This document shows positions 8,216-16,857 of a stretch of 40,047 nt of DNA, piece after piece. This DNA is from an uncultured Hungatella sp. (GTDB lineage Bacteria; Bacillota; Clostridia; Lachnospirales; Lachnospiraceae), in contig CAMTAF010000023.1 of the NCBI GenBank assembly GCA_947066955.1, positions 1 through 40,047 of the forward strand, in the 5' to 3' direction. Each line of letters starts with the position of its first letter. Position 1 is the first letter of the stretch. The notes under the pieces are model-generated. The model did no database searches, was not told the origin of the DNA, and was given only the letters and a program-made list of their open reading frames with translations. The translations under genes and the position numbers were made by a program.

Positions 8216-9232
8216 TTGACTGAAAACAGACAATATAACAGCCTGGATATCATAAAATTTGTGATGGCGCTTCTGGTGGCGGCCCGCCATATGATCCAGT
8301 TGTTTTACCCCGAGCAGAGCAAGTGGCGCATTGTCATCGGCTCCTGGCTGTCGAATCTGGCGGTGCCGTACTTCTTTATTATAGCCGGATTTCTGCTGTT
8401 CCGAAAAATCGGCGACGGCAGGTCAGAGAAGGACCGGAAGGTGATTTTGGCATATTGCTGGCATACTTTTAAGATGGCTCTCTTATGGTCCCTCATCTAT
8501 CTCCCCCTGGACATCCATGATTGGTGGTATGGAAAGGACCGCATAGGGGAGTGGATTTTAGTCTATATCCGGTATTTTTTTCTGGACCATTCGTCCATGC
8601 ATCTGTGGTTTCTTCTGGCGCTCATAACCGCATGCCTCCTGGTGTGGGGCGCTTATGGGGCAGGGGCAAAAATATGGCAGATCCTGACAGTGGGAGGAGT
8701 TTTGTTTGTCATCGGCTGTATCGGCGACAACTGGTATTTTAATCAGCAGCTGCCGGAAAACATATGGAGGCTGTACAGAATCTACTTTACATACTTTGTG
8801 ACAGTGCGCAACGGTGTGTTCTATGGGGCATTTTTTGTGGCAATGGGCCTGTGGTTCGCCAAGGCCAGGATACCCATTCCCTTTTTGGCGTCAGCGTCGG
8901 GTTTTCTGGCGTCAGCGGCGCTCATGTACGGAGAGGTAAGGCTGTGCCAGAATGTGAACATGGTTTTTACATCAGCCCCGGCGGCGTTTTTCCTGACAGC
9001 GGCGGCTTTGGCTGTGCCCCGCCTGGGCACAGGGCGGGAGCGGATGTGTAAAAGGCTGAGGGAGATGAGTCAGTGGATCTACCTGTCCCATGTATATTTT
9101 TTGTATTTTTTTGCATGGACCGCGGGACAAAATCCTCTGTCCGGCACAAAAAAGGGAATCACCATATCCGTGTTTCTCCCTATGCTGGCGTTCTGCGGCG
9201 CCATGGTGGCTCTGTCAGAGAGAAAATCTTAA
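8216..9232 (+). CDS. Acyltransferase family 3 membrane protein
   Basis: The product (338 residues) is a polytopic acyltransferase-3 type membrane protein that would transfer acyl groups to a cell-surface carbohydrate or similar acceptor. The N-terminal SLDIIKFVMALLVAARHM contains the family's early membrane helix and His. About ten hydrophobic segments follow (for example VPYFFIIAGFLLFRKI, SSMHLWFLLALITACLLVWG and WIYLSHVYFLYFFAWTAG). I place the start at TTG 8216 because GAGGAGG lies six bases upstream, whereas the earlier in-frame ATG at 8144 lies at a perfect hairpin without a ribosome site. The acceptor is unknown. It is flanked by unrelated housekeeping genes. Confidence 0.82.
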   Translation: MTENRQYNSLDIIKFVMALLVAARHMIQLFYPEQSKWRIVIGSWLSNLAVPYFFIIAGFLLFRKIGDGRSEKDRKVILAYCWHTFKMALLWSLIYLPLDIHDWWYGKDRIGEWILVYIRYFFLDHSSMHLWFLLALITACLLVWGAYGAGAKIWQILTVGGVLFVIGCIGDNWYFNQQLPENIWRLYRIYFTYFVTVRNGVFYGAFFVAMGLWFAKARIPIPFLASASGFLASAALMYGEVRLCQNVNMVFTSAPAAFFLTAAALAVPRLGTGRERMCKRLREMSQWIYLSHVYFLYFFAWTAGQNPLSGTKKGITISVFLPMLAFCGAMVALSERKS

Positions 9233-9324
9233 AGGCAGATCTTGAATCCCTTTTCTTTGACTTTGCCCCACAGGAATGCTATAGTATATTTGATTAATGA
9301 ATGGATACAAGGAGGAGCAGGGTT

Positions 9325-11277
9325 ATGGCATTATATGATTATATGGGAGCGGTAAAGCGGGGCCGGAGGCAATATCAGGAGTCCATAAACAAAGGAGAAT
9401 ACCCTTATCTCCCGGTGCTGGATAATATCCTGTCCTACACAAAGATCGTGTCGGAGGTGAACCTGGGGCTTATGGATATCCCCCTGAACAAGGTGATAGG
9501 GACCAAGACCGAAGGCCGCACCAACGCGTTCGCCGGGAATTTTATGCCCCTTTTGCCGGAACAGTCGGAGTTCGGGGCAAAGTGGGCCAATTTATACGAT
9601 CATCAGATTGACGAGGGGATTCATGACCCCATCGTGGCTTATGAGTTCATGAACCGGTTCTATGTGCAGGAGGGCAACAAGCGGGTCAGCGTCATGAAAT
9701 ACGTGGGCGCTTACAGCATTTCCGGGTATGTGACCCGGCTGGTGCCCCAGAGGACTGAGGAAAAGGAGAATAAACTATATTATGAGTTCCTGGATTTTTA
9801 CCAGGTTTCCTTTAACTGTGATGTGTGGTTCAGCAAGGAGGGAAGCTACAAAAAGCTGTTAACCCTTATGGGAAAAGAGCCGGAGGAAGTGTGGCCGGCG
9901 GAGGAAAGGGCTTTGTTTAAGTCCGCTTACGGCCGTTTTTCCAAGGCATTTACCCACGCAGGCGGAGATAAGCTGAACCTGACCTGTTCCGACGCTTTTC
10001 TGATCTATGTGAGAATCTTTGAATATAATGTGGTCAAAGGCCAGACAGAGATGGAGATGGCGAAGGGGCTGGATAAGACGTGGAAAGAGATCGAGCTGGC
10101 GGCAGGCGGAAACCAGGTGGAGCTGGTGGAGGACCCGGAGCAGGTGGAGATTCCGTCTCATAAGCCGTCTCTGTTTAATTGGCTGAAGCCTGTGGAGACC
10201 ATAGAGCCGGAGATGCTCAAGATCGCGTTTATCTACAATAAGACCGCTGCGACCTCGGGCTGGTCCTATGCTCATGAGCTGGGGAGGATGCATTTGGAGC
10301 AGGTTTACGAAGGAAGGCTTAAGACCATGGCCCTGGACAATGCGGGCACGGAGCCGGAGATCGAGAACGCTGTGGAGCAGGCGGTGGCCGAGGGGTGCAA
10401 CATGATTTTCACCACAGGCCCTCAGATGGCGGACCAGAGCGTCCGCTCGGCTATCCGGCATCCGGAGGTCAGGTTCTACAACTGTTCCATCAAGATGTCC
10501 TACTCCTCCATCTGTACCTATTATGGAAGGATGTATGAGGCAAAGTTTCTCCTGGGAGCCATCGCCGCAGCCATGACCAAGTCAGACAGGCTGGGGTATG
10601 TGGCGGACTATCCCATCTACGGGACATTGGCCAACATCAATGCTTTTGCCATGGGAGCCAGGATGATTAATCCCTATGTGAAAATTTACCTGGAGTGGTC
10701 CAGAACCAAAGAGTCCAACCCGGCTCTCAGGCTCAAGGAGGCGGGAATTACCTATATCTCCGGTGAGGAGATGATTACCCCGGACAAGGCCTCAAGGGAG
10801 TACGGCCTGTATGTAAAGAGGGAGGATGGAACTCTGGAAAATCTGGCTGCCCCTATCTGGCACTGGGGCAAATTCTATGAGAGGATTGTGAAATCCGTGT
10901 GCCTGGGAGGCGGGGAGATCCCAAGCCTGAAAGGAAAAAAGGCAGTGAACTACTGGTGGGGGATGTCGGCAGAGGTGATTGATGTGATTTACTCCCAGAA
11001 CCTGCCCCACGGGATCCACAGGCTCATGGATTTTTTGAAAAATTCTATCCGGGCAGGCAGCTTCCACCCGTTTGACGGCCTGATCTACTCTCAGAACGGA
11101 AAAATCCAGTGTCAGGACGGGGAGTCCCTGACAGCGGAGGAGATTATCTCCATGGACTGGCTTGCGGAAAATGTGGTGGGCGAGATCCCGAAATTTACAC
11201 AGCTGACACAGGAGGCCCAGGCTCTGGTGCGTCTTCAGGGGGTGAAGGCGGACGCGGCAGGGGGCAGGGAGGAATAA
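9325..11277 (+). CDS. Cytoplasmic BMP/PnrA-like protein with N-terminal ParB-like region
   Basis: This 650-residue protein has two halves. The N-terminal 300 residues include VQEGNKRVSVMKYVGA (about 112-127), reminiscent of the ParB/sulfiredoxin-like 'EGNKR' motif. The C-terminal half, from about residue 295 (MLKIAFIYNKTAATSGWSYAHELG), is a BMP/PnrA-type periplasmic-binding fold with GCNMIFTTGPQMADQ and LGYVADYPIYG. That family binds nucleosides in ABC uptake systems. There is no signal peptide or lipobox, so this copy is probably cytoplasmic and unlikely to be a normal transport receptor. AAGGAGG at 9309-9315 selects ATG 9325 over the in-frame ATG at 9301. It is followed four bases later by a phosphoesterase gene, so the two may work together. 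Confidence 0.8.
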   Translation: MALYDYMGAVKRGRRQYQESINKGEYPYLPVLDNILSYTKIVSEVNLGLMDIPLNKVIGTKTEGRTNAFAGNFMPLLPEQSEFGAKWANLYDHQIDEGIHDPIVAYEFMNRFYVQEGNKRVSVMKYVGAYSISGYVTRLVPQRTEEKENKLYYEFLDFYQVSFNCDVWFSKEGSYKKLLTLMGKEPEEVWPAEERALFKSAYGRFSKAFTHAGGDKLNLTCSDAFLIYVRIFEYNVVKGQTEMEMAKGLDKTWKEIELAAGGNQVELVEDPEQVEIPSHKPSLFNWLKPVETIEPEMLKIAFIYNKTAATSGWSYAHELGRMHLEQVYEGRLKTMALDNAGTEPEIENAVEQAVAEGCNMIFTTGPQMADQSVRSAIRHPEVRFYNCSIKMSYSSICTYYGRMYEAKFLLGAIAAAMTKSDRLGYVADYPIYGTLANINAFAMGARMINPYVKIYLEWSRTKESNPALRLKEAGITYISGEEMITPDKASREYGLYVKREDGTLENLAAPIWHWGKFYERIVKSVCLGGGEIPSLKGKKAVNYWWGMSAEVIDVIYSQNLPHGIHRLMDFLKNSIRAGSFHPFDGLIYSQNGKIQCQDGESLTAEEIISMDWLAENVVGEIPKFTQLTQEAQALVRLQGVKADAAGGREE

Positions 11278-11281
11278 TGGG

Positions 11282-11884
11282 ATGAAAATTCTGGCGCTCG
11301 CCGACCATAAGTCCAAGGCACTGTATGATTACTATGACCCGCAGAAGCTGGAGGGGGTGGATCTGATCCTCTCCTGCGGAGATTTGGAACCGGACTACTT
11401 AAGTTTTTTTGCCACCCTGTGCCATGCCCCTGTGCTCTATGTCAGAGGCAACCACGACAGCATCTACGATACCAAGCCGCCGGAGGGCTGCGTCTGCATT
11501 GAGGATGACATCTACATCTTCCGGGGGATTCGGATCATGGGGCTTGGAGGGTCCATGGAGTACATCCCCGGGGCCTCCAACCAGTATTCTGAGGAGAAGA
11601 TGAGAAAGCGTATCTGGAAAATGGGCTGGAAGCTGTGGAGGAACAAAGGATTTGACATTCTGGTGGCTCACGCTCCTGCCTATAAGGTCAATGATATGGA
11701 GGACAGGCCCCATCAGGGATTTTCCTGTTTTCGGAAACTGATGGAAAAATACCGGCCTAAGGTGTTTGTACACGGCCATGTCCACGCCAACTACGGTTCC
11801 GCTTTTAAGCGGAAGGATCAATATGAGGATACCCAGATTGTCAATGCATATGAATACTGTATTTTTGAATATCCGGAGGAATGA
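11282..11884 (+). CDS. Metallophosphoesterase
   Basis: This is a 200-residue calcineurin-like metallophosphoesterase. The two-metal site motifs are in order: an N-terminal DHKS in place of the usual DxH, GDLE near residue 33, GNHD near 57, AHAP near 127 and GHVH near 161. The first motif (ALADHKSKAL) is the only atypical one, and it may weaken one metal site. There is no signal sequence, so it acts in the cytoplasm. Only four bases separate it from the BMP-like gene, implying one transcript. The substrate is unknown; nucleotides or small phosphodiesters are plausible for the fold. Confidence 0.85.
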   Translation: MKILALADHKSKALYDYYDPQKLEGVDLILSCGDLEPDYLSFFATLCHAPVLYVRGNHDSIYDTKPPEGCVCIEDDIYIFRGIRIMGLGGSMEYIPGASNQYSEEKMRKRIWKMGWKLWRNKGFDILVAHAPAYKVNDMEDRPHQGFSCFRKLMEKYRPKVFVHGHVHANYGSAFKRKDQYEDTQIVNAYEYCIFEYPEE

Positions 11885-11905
11885 GAGAGGGAGGAGAGAG
11901 GCGGT

Positions 11906-13954
11906 TTGAAAGAGAAAGAAAGAGCCAGAAGCAGAAAGAAGAAAACCTTTCCCGTAAAAACCGCGGCAGCCGCATGCGTTGTGCTCGCGGCTGCCGCGGG
12001 GCTGGGAGCGGGGTATTACATACAGCAGGGAAAACAGTATGAGACCGTATTTTTCCCCAGTACCGTAATCAACGGGGTGGAGGCAGGGGGGCGGACCGTG
12101 GAGGAGATGGAGGACCTGATCCTCTCAGGCGTTGACGGTTATACGCTCACTCTTGTGGAGAGAGGGGGGAAGACGGAGGAGATTACTCAGGAGGACATAG
12201 GCCTTCGGTCGGAATTTGACGGGAGCCTGGAGGAGTACTTGGAGGCCCAGGATCCTATGGAGTGGTGGAGCCGCAGAAATCAGAGGACAGAGTATGAGAT
12301 CGATACCATGATCCTCTACGACCAGGAGCTTCTGGAGGAGAAGATCAGCAGCCTGTCTATGTTCGACAAGGCGCAGATCAGGGAACCGGAGGATGCGTAT
12401 CTGTCGGACTACATACCCGGGGAGGGCTTTAAGGTTCTGGACGGGGATCCGGGAAATGTGCCGGACCGGGAGATTGTGTCAAAGGCCATAGAGGAGGCGG
12501 TGAAAAACTTAAAGCCTCAGCTGGTGGTAGAGGATCTGGATGCCTACAAAAAGCCGGCAGTGAACAGCCAGGACCCCGGACTTAACGCTTTGGCGAACCG
12601 CCTGAACAAATATGCCAACATGACAGTCACCTATGAGTTCGGAGAAAAGCAGGAGGTTCTGGACGGAGGAACCATTGTGGACTGGCTGTCTGTGGACGAC
12701 AAGGGGGAAGTGTCTGTGAGCAGGGAGGGGGTGGCTGCCTATGTAAAGGATCTGGCGGCAGACTACAACACCGCTTATCAGAAGAAGACCTTAAAGACCT
12801 CCTACGGGGACACGGTGGAGATCACCAAGGGGTTTTACGGCTGGCGTATCAACCAGGAAGAAGAGACAGAGGCCCTGTACGGGATCCTTCTGTCAGGGGA
12901 GAGCCAGTCCAGAGAGCCCATATACACCCAGACAGCGGCCAGCCATGGGGAGAATGACTACGGAGACACCTATGTGGAGATCAATCTGACGGCCCAGCAT
13001 CTCTTTTTTTATAAGGATGGGAAGCTGGTGGTGGAGTCGGATTTCGTGTCAGGCAATGAGAGGAGGGGAAACAGCACTCCCTCAGGAGCATATCCTCTGA
13101 CCTACAAGCAGAAAGGCGCTGTTCTCAGAGGGGCAACCTACGCCACGCCTGTAACCTTCTGGATGCCTTTTAACGGGAATATCGGGATGCACGATGCCAC
13201 CTGGAGGGGCAGCTTTGGGGGAAATATCTACAAGACAAACGGATCTCATGGGTGCATTAACCTGCCCTATGGGGCGGCAAAAACCATATTTGAGAATATT
13301 GAGAAGGGAATCCCTGTGCTGTGCTATCACATGCCGGGAAGCGAGAGCGGGACCAGTTCTTCACCGAGAAATTCCGCCCCCGCCCAGCCGGCCGTTCCGG
13401 CCCCGGTTCCAGTTCCGGAGACCGAAGCCCAGGCAGCTGAGAGCCAGGAAGGGGATAATCAGGCTCAGCCCGGCGAGAACGGGACAGGGCAGCAGGGAAC
13501 AGGAGAGAGCCAGGCGGAGGCCGGTTCAAGTCCAGCAGGTTCCGGCAGCCAGCCGGCGGGTCCAGGGGTACCGGGCCCCGGCCAGGCGGGAGAAAGCCAG
13601 AGTCCTGCAGGCCCGGGAGGAACCGGAGGAAGCCAGAGTCCGGCGGGTCCGGGAGAAAGCGGAGGAAGCCAGAGTCCGGCAGGTCCGGGTGAGACCGGAG
13701 GAAGTCAGGGTCCGTCGGGTCCTGGAGAAGGCGGAGGAAGTCAGGGTCCGTCGGGTCCTGGAGAAGGCGGAGGAAGTCAGGGTTCAGCAGGTCCTGGAGA
13801 AGGCGGAGGAAGTCAGAGTCCGTCAAGTTCTGGGGAAGGCGGAGGAAGTCAGAGTCCGTCAGGTTCTGGAGAAGGCGGAGGAAGTCAGAGTCCGTCAGGT
13901 CCTGGAGAAGCCGGAGGAAGTCAGGATCCTGCGGGTCCGGGAGGGCCTGGCTGA
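11906..13954 (+). CDS. L,D-transpeptidase (YkuD) with VanW-type binding domain and repetitive tail
   Basis: This 682-residue enzyme should make 3-3 peptidoglycan cross-links or attach proteins to the wall. It has a basic N-terminus, a membrane anchor (about 15-36), peptidoglycan-binding-4 modules to about residue 340, and a YkuD domain (about 350-475). That domain carries HDATWRGSFGG and the catalytic SHGCINLP, with Cys450. After residue about 480 comes a Pro/Gln/Ala segment and then near-perfect 12-residue Gly/Ser/Gln/Pro repeats to the stop. The start is TTG 11906 with GGAGGAGAG upstream. The TGA lies inside a repeat unit, and the repeat continues in frame past it, so the tail may have been shortened by a nonsense change. 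The tail could span the wall as a disordered linker. Confidence 0.88.
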   Translation: MKEKERARSRKKKTFPVKTAAAACVVLAAAAGLGAGYYIQQGKQYETVFFPSTVINGVEAGGRTVEEMEDLILSGVDGYTLTLVERGGKTEEITQEDIGLRSEFDGSLEEYLEAQDPMEWWSRRNQRTEYEIDTMILYDQELLEEKISSLSMFDKAQIREPEDAYLSDYIPGEGFKVLDGDPGNVPDREIVSKAIEEAVKNLKPQLVVEDLDAYKKPAVNSQDPGLNALANRLNKYANMTVTYEFGEKQEVLDGGTIVDWLSVDDKGEVSVSREGVAAYVKDLAADYNTAYQKKTLKTSYGDTVEITKGFYGWRINQEEETEALYGILLSGESQSREPIYTQTAASHGENDYGDTYVEINLTAQHLFFYKDGKLVVESDFVSGNERRGNSTPSGAYPLTYKQKGAVLRGATYATPVTFWMPFNGNIGMHDATWRGSFGGNIYKTNGSHGCINLPYGAAKTIFENIEKGIPVLCYHMPGSESGTSSSPRNSAPAQPAVPAPVPVPETEAQAAESQEGDNQAQPGENGTGQQGTGESQAEAGSSPAGSGSQPAGPGVPGPGQAGESQSPAGPGGTGGSQSPAGPGESGGSQSPAGPGETGGSQGPSGPGEGGGSQGPSGPGEGGGSQGSAGPGEGGGSQSPSSSGEGGGSQSPSGSGEGGGSQSPSGPGEAGGSQDPAGPGGPG

Positions 13955-13987
13955 AGCCAGGATCCTGCGGGTTCGGGAGAGCCTGGC
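13592..13987 (+). repeat. 36-bp tandem repeat encoding the transpeptidase tail
   Basis: About nine to ten imperfect 36-base units encode variants of GE(G/S/T/A)GGSQ(S/G)P(S/A)GP. Several neighbouring units differ by only a few bases, which suggests expansion by slippage or unequal recombination. The array runs through the stop codon at 13952-13954. The bases right after it would encode SQDPAGSGEPG in the same frame. Confidence 0.85.
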
Positions 13988-14023
13988 TTCAGCCAGGCTC
14001 TCCCGGCCGGACTCTGAGTCCGG
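13946..14023 (+). other. Three consecutive palindromes at the convergent gene junction
   Basis: Hairpin one is CCTGGCT/AGCCAGG (13946-13961) and includes the stop codon. Hairpin two is a 14-bp perfect stem, 13975-13988 with 13991-14004. Hairpin three is CCGGACT/AGTCCGG (14007-14023). None has a T tract on either strand. They lie between the transpeptidase gene and the converging spoIVB gene. They may act as a bidirectional barrier or RNA-stabilising structure, but this is not shown. Confidence 0.6.
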
Positions 14024-14141
14024 TAGAGGGCAGGCGGACCGGCGCGGGGCCAGGACAGGTTGAGACGGAGAACATGGATCTGTAACCCAGGTGAGCTTGA
14101 CAGATTTCATTGAAATCAGATGGAGGACTTCTGTCCTGGCC

Positions 14142-15416
14142 TCAGTGGGCCAGCATATTCTCGATAAAAATCCCATACCCCTTGGTGGAATCCTGGATAA
14201 ACACATGGGTCACGGCCCCCACCAGCTTTCCGCCCTGAATGATGGGGGAGCCGCTCATCCCCTGAACGATTCCTCCGGTGAGGGCTAAGAGGTCAGGGTC
14301 TGTAACCTGTATCACAAGACTTTTGTTTTGGTGGGAGGTTGAGTAGTCAACCTTGAGGATTTCAATCTGATAATCCCGTATTTCACCGGAAATTCCGCTT
14401 CGTATGGTGGCCGGTCCCTTCTTTACATCCTGCCTGTAACCTATTTCTATAGGTTGCAGGTTCATGGCCTGGCGGAAACGCTGGCTGGCAGTGCCGAAGA
14501 TTCCCACCTCGGAGTTGGTGTCAATCTCTCCAAGGAGGGAGCCGGGTCCATAGTAGATGACCCCGGACATGACGCCGGGACTGCCCATGCGCCCTTTTTC
14601 GATGCCCACAATCTCCGTGTCAAACAGGGTGCCGTTGGAGATCTGTACAACCTCACCGGTATCGCTGTCGCTGATGCCGTGGCCCAGGGCTCCGAATTTG
14701 CCGTTCAAATCAAGGTAAGTCATGGTGCCGATGCCCTGGGTGTCGCTGCGCACCCAGATACCCAGTTTCTGGCTTCCGTCCTGACAGGTTACAGGGTGCA
14801 GGGATACATCCATAAGCTCCTGGTCCCTGCGGATGGTGAGGACAGCCTCCTGGCCTTCCAGCCGGTCCACGGCCTCTGCCAGCTCCTCCTTGGTCTCCAA
14901 AGGCTGTCCGTTGATGGATTCGATGTAATCGCCGGATCTGAGAATTCCGGCAGCAGGTTCCGAGGGAAGCCCATCCAGGCCTGTGATCTCGCCGGTGCCG
15001 ATGACCATGATGCCGTCGGATTTTAAGTAGATCCCCACAGGGGCGCCGCAGGGGATGGCATACTGAGAGGTGACCACATCTACCTGGATTTCCTTGAAGC
15101 GGACCAGGCCAAAGAGCTCCAGGGCCAGCTTGTAGCTTCCCTGGGATCTGCCGTACAGGCTGTACTGCCTGTTCTGGGTGATGGTGACCTGTCCTTCGGG
15201 AATATGGGATTTATTTCCCAGCACCACCTCCTCGCTTTCGCTGAGAAGTGTGGCGTGGAAAGGGAGGGAGAACTCAACGATCTCCTCCTGGTTCTGTACG
15301 ATATTGATACGGTCAGGGATCACAAGTTTCATGTAATAGTATGAAAATCCTGTGACAGATACTGCGCCTGTGAGAAGAGTCCAGAGCAGGAATCTGCGGA
15401 ATCTGTGCTTTTTCAA
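14142..15416 (-). CDS. spoIVB: SpoIVB serine peptidase, sigma-K checkpoint signal
   Basis: SpoIVB is the S55 protease secreted from the forespore into the intermembrane space, where in Bacillus it triggers pro-sigma-K processing. The 424-residue product has an N-terminal membrane anchor (FLLWTLLTGAVSVTGFSYYY), a PDZ domain (about 125-205, with GLPSEPAAGILRSGDYIESI) and the S55 domain. That domain has FGALGHGISD and the nucleophile motif GIVQGMSGSPIIQ, then VGAVTHVFI. TTG 15416 is favoured as start because GAGGAGG lies just upstream. An earlier in-frame TTG (15434) overlaps that ribosome site. Length is normal. It is oriented away from spo0A, unlike the co-directional spoIVB-spo0A order of Bacillus and many clostridia. 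Confidence 0.94.
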   Translation of the reverse strand: MKKHRFRRFLLWTLLTGAVSVTGFSYYYMKLVIPDRINIVQNQEEIVEFSLPFHATLLSESEEVVLGNKSHIPEGQVTITQNRQYSLYGRSQGSYKLALELFGLVRFKEIQVDVVTSQYAIPCGAPVGIYLKSDGIMVIGTGEITGLDGLPSEPAAGILRSGDYIESINGQPLETKEELAEAVDRLEGQEAVLTIRRDQELMDVSLHPVTCQDGSQKLGIWVRSDTQGIGTMTYLDLNGKFGALGHGISDSDTGEVVQISNGTLFDTEIVGIEKGRMGSPGVMSGVIYYGPGSLLGEIDTNSEVGIFGTASQRFRQAMNLQPIEIGYRQDVKKGPATIRSGISGEIRDYQIEILKVDYSTSHQNKSLVIQVTDPDLLALTGGIVQGMSGSPIIQGGKLVGAVTHVFIQDSTKGYGIFIENMLAH

Positions 15417-15546
15417 TACAATACACCTCCTCAAATGATGATAGGCTTAGTATGTGCCAAGAAACAAAAACAACTCTGTAATTTTTTAGATGTTATGATT
15501 TTCTTGAACTGTAAAATTTAAATTGCGGGAAGACGGGGTATCGGTT

Positions 15547-15798
15547 ATGAGATATAAGAATTTTTGGATTTTGTTGCTGCTTTTGCTCTCAGGCGTGGTG
15601 CTGGGAGGGTTTGTAGGTGATCTTGCGCAGACCGTGCCCTGGCTGTCCTGGCTGGGTTTCGGACAGTCTTTTGGCCTGGACTCTCCGTTGATCATTAATC
15701 TGGGAGTGATTGTAGTCACATTCGGCCTCACCATCAGGATCACCATGGCCGGGATTCTGGGTGTAGTGCTGGCCCTGATCCTGTACCGCATGATATAG
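15547..15798 (+). CDS. DUF4321 family small membrane protein
   Basis: This 83-residue protein has two or three hydrophobic segments: [35 protein letters not shown] and [13 protein letters not shown]. The GGFxGDL and SPLxINLGV features and the size fit the DUF4321 family of clostridial membrane proteins, whose function is unknown. ATG 15547 is preferred. An in-frame TTG at 15523 lacks a ribosome site, though the site before the ATG (GACGGGG) is also weak. It lies between divergent spoIVB and spo0A. Confidence 0.75.
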   Translation: MRYKNFWILLLLLLSGVVLGGFVGDLAQTVPWLSWLGFGQSFGLDSPLIINLGVIVVTFGLTIRITMAGILGVVLALILYRMI

Positions 15799-15802
15799 TA
15801 TG

Positions 15803-15809
15803 TGTCGAA
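15803..15809 (+). promoter_or_regulatory. Spo0A-binding 0A box upstream of spo0A
   Basis: TGTCGAA is a perfect match to the core 0A box. It sits about 25 bases upstream of the -35 hexamer of the spo0A promoter, a position compatible with autoregulation. A 7-base match can occur by chance, but the location is apt. Confidence 0.6.
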
Positions 15810-15827
15810 ACTTGCGGTAGAATTCCA

Positions 15828-15857
15828 TTGCAAGCGGAGAAATTGAAAGACTATAAT
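15828..15857 (+). promoter_or_regulatory. Sigma-A promoter of spo0A
   Basis: TTGCAA (15828-15833) and a perfect TATAAT (15852-15857) have an 18-base spacer. Transcription would start near 15864, giving a leader of about 24 bases before the spo0A ATG with AAGGAGG inside it. I saw no clear sigma-H promoter. Confidence 0.75.
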
Positions 15858-15887
15858 ACAATTTACCATCGAAAAGGAGGACAGGAA

Positions 15888-16697
15888 ATGACAGCATTAA
15901 ACGTTGCAATTGCGGAGGATAACCCGAAAACTCTGGAATTACTGAATGATATGTTGAAAAATGAAGAGGGAATCAAGGTGGTTGGCAATGCGGAGACAGG
16001 AGATGACGCCTACAAAATGATCTTGGATTCCAAGCCGGATATTGTGCTTCTGGATGTGGTAATGCCGGGGATGGACGGAGTGGAGGTTATGGAAAAGGTA
16101 AAGTCAGAGGGAGATTTTAAGAAAAAACCCAGCTTTATCATGGTGACGGCGGCAGGCAGCGAGAATGTGACAGAAGATTCCTTCCGCATGGGGGCAAGCT
16201 ACTTTATCATGAAGCCCTTTAAGAAAGAGCGCGTGATCGAGAAGATACGCCGTGTGGCCAGCTACCGCTCGAAGCCAAGGCCGGCGGATCCGGAAGACGC
16301 CAGGACGGTGAAGCCTTACGGAGATCTGGAGGCTCAGGAGGAAAGGAACTTAGAAAAGGATGTTACCCAGATCCTCCATGAAATCGGAGTGCCCGCCCAC
16401 ATTAAAGGTTATCAGTACTTAAGGGATGCCATCACCGCCTCTGTAAACGACCAGGAGATGCTGTCGTCCGTGACAAAGGTCCTCTATCCCAACATTGCCA
16501 AAAAGCATCAGACCACGCCCAGCCGCGTGGAGCGGGCCATCCGCCATGCTATCGAGGTGGCCTGGAACAGAGGAAAGATGGAGACCATCAACGAGATATT
16601 CGGGTATACGGTCAGCAACGGGAAGGGCAAGCCCACCAATTCGGAGTTTATAGCCCTGCTGTCAGACAAGATCCGCCTGGATTATAACCGCCACTGA
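15888..16697 (+). CDS. spo0A: Spo0A, master regulator of sporulation
   Basis: Spo0A (269 residues) is the response regulator that commits the cell to sporulation. The receiver domain (about 1-125) has an acidic pocket in AIAEDN (Glu10, Asp11), the phosphoacceptor Asp56 in [12 protein letters not shown], a Thr in IMVTAAG and the Lys in FIMKPF. The C-terminal DNA-binding domain contains ALP-type [31 protein letters not shown], the invariant Spo0A recognition helix. A charged linker lies at about 130-160. ATG 15888 has AAGGAGG seven bases upstream; the longer in-frame TTG start overlaps the -35 box. It is monocistronic by position. Confidence 0.97.
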   Translation: MTALNVAIAEDNPKTLELLNDMLKNEEGIKVVGNAETGDDAYKMILDSKPDIVLLDVVMPGMDGVEVMEKVKSEGDFKKKPSFIMVTAAGSENVTEDSFRMGASYFIMKPFKKERVIEKIRRVASYRSKPRPADPEDARTVKPYGDLEAQEERNLEKDVTQILHEIGVPAHIKGYQYLRDAITASVNDQEMLSSVTKVLYPNIAKKHQTTPSRVERAIRHAIEVAWNRGKMETINEIFGYTVSNGKGKPTNSEFIALLSDKIRLDYNRH

Positions 16698-16779
16698 GGG
16701 TTACATACCTAAAAGAAAGGCCCATGGAAAGCTTCCCATGTGCAGAATGCACAATAAATAGGAAAAATCATTATTCTAC

Positions 16780-16808
16780 TTCCTAAAACTTCAAAAATGT
16801 TGTATACT
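16780..16808 (+). promoter_or_regulatory. Probable promoter of glgA
   Basis: TATACT (16803-16808) is preceded by TTG and by TTCCTA 17 bases upstream (16780-16785). The -35 match is poor. The 160-base AT-rich gap after spo0A supports a promoter here. Confidence 0.5.
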
Positions 16809-16857
16809 GTTCCTATTAGGGGTTAATATTTTTGCTCCAAATGAGGAGGTTTTTCAG

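Noticed and set aside
13194..14063. A 289-codon open frame overlapping the transpeptidase tail, encoding charged repeats
   Set aside because: It is the +1-type shadow of a GC-rich 36-base repeat, which keeps every frame open. It has no ribosome site, and the main frame carries the YkuD catalytic motif.
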